A DNA stretch of 8,015 bases from JAKVKY01 sp964293585 (lineage in GTDB: Bacteria > Bacillota > Negativicutes > Acidaminococcales > Acidaminococcaceae), in contig CAXYYS010000078.1 of the NCBI GenBank assembly GCA_964293585.1, positions 1-8,015 on the forward strand, given 5' to 3'. The translations under genes were made by a program, and so were the position numbers. Position 1 is the stretch's first letter; every line of letters starts with the position of its first letter. This document shows, one piece after another, positions 5,774 through 8,015 of the stretch. The notes beneath the pieces were generated by a model. That model did no database searches. It saw nothing but the letters and a program-made list of their open reading frames with translations, and was not told where the DNA came from.

Positions 5774-5896
5774 AGTAGCAGCGCCGCTTGCAGAACTTTG
5801 CTTGTGCAAAATCCTGCCTCTCTTTTTACTTTCCTGGGAGCAATAACGTTGTGAAATAAAATTAGCTGCCGGAAAATAATTGGGGCCTGACCTGGT

Positions 5897-5925
5897 TTGA
5901 CAGCCGGAAGAATTTCCCGTAAAAT
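5897..5925 (+). promoter_or_regulatory. Promoter of the P4/D5-family helicase gene
   Basis: TTGACA (5897-5902, perfect) and TAAAAT (5920-5925, five of six) are 17 bp apart, giving a start near 5932 and a leader of about 55 nt. Confidence 0.75.
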
Positions 5926-5948
5926 TAAAATAAGTGTAACTTATTTTA
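5926..5948. promoter_or_regulatory. 23-bp palindrome on the start site, probable operator
   Basis: TAAAATAAGT (5926-5935) and ACTTATTTTA (5939-5948) are perfect 10-bp arms around GTA. The palindrome begins at the base after the -10 box and covers the predicted start site, a position where a dimeric repressor blocks initiation. It differs from both the MarR and AbiEi candidate operators in this window, so the cognate regulator is not identified here. Confidence 0.65.
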
Positions 5949-5987
5949 CAAATAAATAAACCGTTAGGCGGAAGAAAGGATGATGAG

Positions 5988-7559
5988 ATGAATTCGGAAA
6001 CATCTAACAACAGTAGTGAGGCTAAGCAGGAGCGGGAACTGCAACAGGAGCGCGGGCCGGTACCGTTGCAGGTTAAAGAAGATGTAAAGCTGGCGGAGGA
6101 TCCGGAATTGGAAGAGCGGGTGCGGGTGGCTAAGAAACTTATTGTTGCTAAGCTGCGGCAGGAACATATTTTACCTCCGGAACCACCTCAGTTTGGCAAG
6201 ATTCTGCAATATGAGGACAATGACAGCGGTAACGCGGATAAGTTTTTGGCTTATTTTCATCATGAACTGACATTCTGTAAGCGTACGCAAACCTGGTTCT
6301 TGTATGATGGCAAACGCTGGCTGGAAGATAAGAACGGACAGGAGATCAGGCGCAAGGCCGAAATCTTCTATCAAGAGGTAATGGAAATTTTTGACAGGCC
6401 TGACCTGACGGATAAGCAAAAAGAACGGCGTAAAGATTTTCTCAGGTTAGGCAATTGTAAGGTACAGGAGCGTTTGTTAGAAGCTGCCTCTGTCAGGTCC
6501 CAGTTCGACAGTAAAAATTTTAACCGGTTTAATAATCTTCTGGTAGCGGAAAGCGGCGTGATTGATCTGACCAACAGTGTGCCGCATCTTTTTTCTCCCA
6601 ACTACCTTCTGACCCAGAAAACAGCGTTGCTTTATGATATGGAGGCACCGAAACCGCTGCGGTTCCTACGCTTTTTAGAAGAGATATTTGACAGGAATCA
6701 GGAACTGATCAACTATGTACAGAAGGTCTTGGGCTACTGCCTGACCGGTGAGACCAAGGAGCAGTGTTTCTTCATCTTTTGTGGCGCCGGGTCCAATGGT
6801 AAAAGTGTGCTGCTGAACCTGCTGCAAAAGATGCTGCCCGAGTTTGTGCAAACCATGGCGCTCAGCGGTTTAGCGGAAAAACGTGATTACAACGCGCCTA
6901 ATTCCACCCTGGTGGCGGCTAAGGATGCCCGGATGTTGTTTGTGCACGAGCTTAACAACAATATGCGGCTGGATGAAAACCTGGTCAAGACTTCTACCGG
7001 CGAGGATACGGTAGTGGCCCGGGCCATGTATAAGTCGGAGATAGAATTTAAACCTCACTATAAGCTGATCCTGACCGTTAATCATTTTCCCCAGGTCAAC
7101 TGGGATGATTATGCTATGGCGCGCCGCATCAGGCTGATTCCTTTCCTGCATACTTTTAAGGGCAGGGAGATTGACCGGGAACTGCCTGCCAAACTGTGGG
7201 CGGAACGGGAAGGAATTTTGGTGTGGCTGGTTGCAGGAGCGCGGCGCTGGTATGCCGAAGGTCTGGGGGAACAGCCGTCCATGGTACAGGACGAATTGTG
7301 GAAACTGGAAATGGATTCGTCCAGCTTTTGTGATTTTTATAAGCACTGTCTGGAAGTTACCGGCAGGGAACAAGACCTGGTACAGGCGTCAGCTTTGTAC
7401 CAGCGTTATTGTGACTGGTGCCGGGAACAGAACCTGGAAGTGCAGGAGATAGTAAATAACAAGCTTTTTGGACGCAACCTGCTTCGCAGTAAGATTACCA
7501 AAAAGATGTTGGGCAAGACTCGTTGCAACTATTATTTGGGCGTGCGCTTAAAAGAATAG
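5988..7559 (+). CDS. Phage/plasmid P4-D5 family superfamily 3 DNA helicase (primase domain absent)
   Basis: 523 residues. Residues 1-65 are highly charged and low in complexity. About 78-210 matches the D5_N region (NADKFLAYFHHELTFCKRTQTWFLYDGKRW begins near 82). The SF3 helicase core follows: Walker A GAGSNGKS (266-273, K272), Walker B-type MLFVHEL (316-322, E321), STGEDTVVARAMYK (336-349), sensor-type LTVNHFP (362-368, N365) and DDYAMARRIRLIPF (373-386) with arginine-finger candidates R379/R380. The C-terminal 75 residues (DFYKHC, YQRYCDWCREQN) match the usual tail. P4-family replication proteins normally carry an N-terminal primase (AEP or zinc-finger) domain; here only the helicase half exists, as in stand-alone D5-like proteins. 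AAAGGA (5975-5980) is 7 nt before the ATG. Such genes come from phages, satellites and plasmids; no integrase or structural gene is in view. Confidence 0.9.
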   Translation: MNSETSNNSSEAKQERELQQERGPVPLQVKEDVKLAEDPELEERVRVAKKLIVAKLRQEHILPPEPPQFGKILQYEDNDSGNADKFLAYFHHELTFCKRTQTWFLYDGKRWLEDKNGQEIRRKAEIFYQEVMEIFDRPDLTDKQKERRKDFLRLGNCKVQERLLEAASVRSQFDSKNFNRFNNLLVAESGVIDLTNSVPHLFSPNYLLTQKTALLYDMEAPKPLRFLRFLEEIFDRNQELINYVQKVLGYCLTGETKEQCFFIFCGAGSNGKSVLLNLLQKMLPEFVQTMALSGLAEKRDYNAPNSTLVAAKDARMLFVHELNNNMRLDENLVKTSTGEDTVVARAMYKSEIEFKPHYKLILTVNHFPQVNWDDYAMARRIRLIPFLHTFKGREIDRELPAKLWAEREGILVWLVAGARRWYAEGLGEQPSMVQDELWKLEMDSSSFCDFYKHCLEVTGREQDLVQASALYQRYCDWCREQNLEVQEIVNNKLFGRNLLRSKITKKMLGKTRCNYYLGVRLKE

Positions 7560-7595
7560 CTGGACCTTGCTGATCTTTAGACACGGAGGCATATT

Positions 7596-8015
7596 ATGTA
7601 CTATTACACGACCTACGCTTCGCCCTTGGGGCAGATGACGCTGGCTTGTGCTGCCGACGGTAAAAATATTGTCGGCGCCTGGCTGGAAGGGCAGGAGTAT
7701 TTTTTAGGTTCCCTGCAAGCGGAGCAGGGACGGGCAAAAAAACTGCCGGTCCTGGAGCAGGCTTGTGCCTGGCTGGACCGCTATTTTGCCGGTCAGCGCC
7801 CTGATCCACGGGAGTTACCCTTAGCACCGGCGGGTACGGCGTTTCGCCGGAAAGTATGGGAGAAGCTGCTGGCTATTCCTTACGGCCAGGTGGTAACCTA
7901 CGGGGACCTCGCCAGAGAAGTGGCAGCGGCAGGGAGATCCTCCCAAAAGGGCGGCAGTAAAAATGCGGCTGGTACTAAAAAGATCGCTGCTAAAAGTTCT
8001 GCTGGTCCTAAAAAT
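7596..8015 (+). CDS. ogt: Methylated-DNA-protein-cysteine methyltransferase (Ogt), 3' end outside the window
   Basis: The first 140 codons run to the window edge without a stop. The start YYYTTYASPLGQMTLACAADG (after Met1) and the domain beginning GTAFRRKVWEKLLAIPYGQVVTYGDLA (80-106) are typical of O6-alkylguanine-DNA methyltransferases, which transfer the alkyl group from damaged guanine or thymine to their own Cys. The active-site PCHR motif should lie beyond the window. From residue 111 the expected continuation (R...SARAVGGA) is replaced by a Lys/Ala/Gly/Ser/Asn-rich stretch to the end, an insertion between helices of the DNA-binding domain. GGAGG (7585-7589) lies 6 nt before the ATG. Only 36 nt separate it from the helicase gene and no terminator is seen, so read-through from the helicase promoter is likely. 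Confidence 0.88.
   Translation, partial: MYYYTTYASPLGQMTLACAADGKNIVGAWLEGQEYFLGSLQAEQGRAKKLPVLEQACAWLDRYFAGQRPDPRELPLAPAGTAFRRKVWEKLLAIPYGQVVTYGDLAREVAAAGRSSQKGGSKNAAGTKKIAAKSSAGPKN

Noticed and set aside
5741..6010. Minus-strand 89-codon frame across the helicase promoter
   Set aside because: It covers promoter, operator and part of the repeat region, with no SD or motif.

Overview
The window is a chromosomal segment of about 50-55% GC from a low-complexity-promoter, strong Shine-Dalgarno bacterium, most likely a Firmicute. Gene content and protein style (MarR/DHA2 exporter pair, MmcQ/YjbR protein, lactate-dehydrogenase-like enzyme, an uncharacterised C39-like protein) fit an anaerobic Negativicutes or Clostridia member; this assignment is inference, since no rRNA or tRNA is present.

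Left part (1-2970): a probable intrinsic terminator of an upstream gene is followed by a monocistronic papain/C39-like cysteine-hydrolase-type protein (174-803). It converges on a minus-strand operon, marR then a DHA2-type drug exporter, whose stop and start codons abut. A double hairpin (804-885) ends both transcription units. The marR promoter is a full-consensus sigma-A promoter covered by two overlapping palindromes, and it overlaps a divergent promoter for the plus-strand genes.

Middle (2971-4730): a two-gene operon with a 4-nt overlap encodes a two-domain MmcQ/YjbR protein and an LDH/MDH-superfamily 2-hydroxyacid dehydrogenase. The dehydrogenase carries Arg at the classical substrate-selecting position (Gln in lactate dehydrogenases) and lacks the usual NAD-binding Asp at the end of beta-strand 2. 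A terminator follows.

Right part (4731-8015) looks accessory. An AbiEi-type antitoxin gene has its own promoter and an inverted-repeat operator, but no AbiEii toxin. Instead a 16-codon ORF begins with a strong internal SD and a GTGA overlap and then stops, which looks like a toxin remnant. The antitoxin cassette is bracketed by two 43-bp terminator copies (41/43 identical). Next comes a gene-poor stretch with short GTGAG-type repeats in both orientations flanking an AT-rich core. Then follow a consensus promoter with a 23-bp palindromic operator and a P4/D5-family superfamily 3 helicase that lacks a primase domain. I read repeats plus helicase as a candidate replication module of a decayed or minimal integrated element, with the toxin-less AbiEi as its neighbour. 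The window ends inside an ogt-like O6-alkylguanine-DNA methyltransferase that contains an unusual Lys/Ala/Gly/Ser-rich insertion in its DNA-binding domain.
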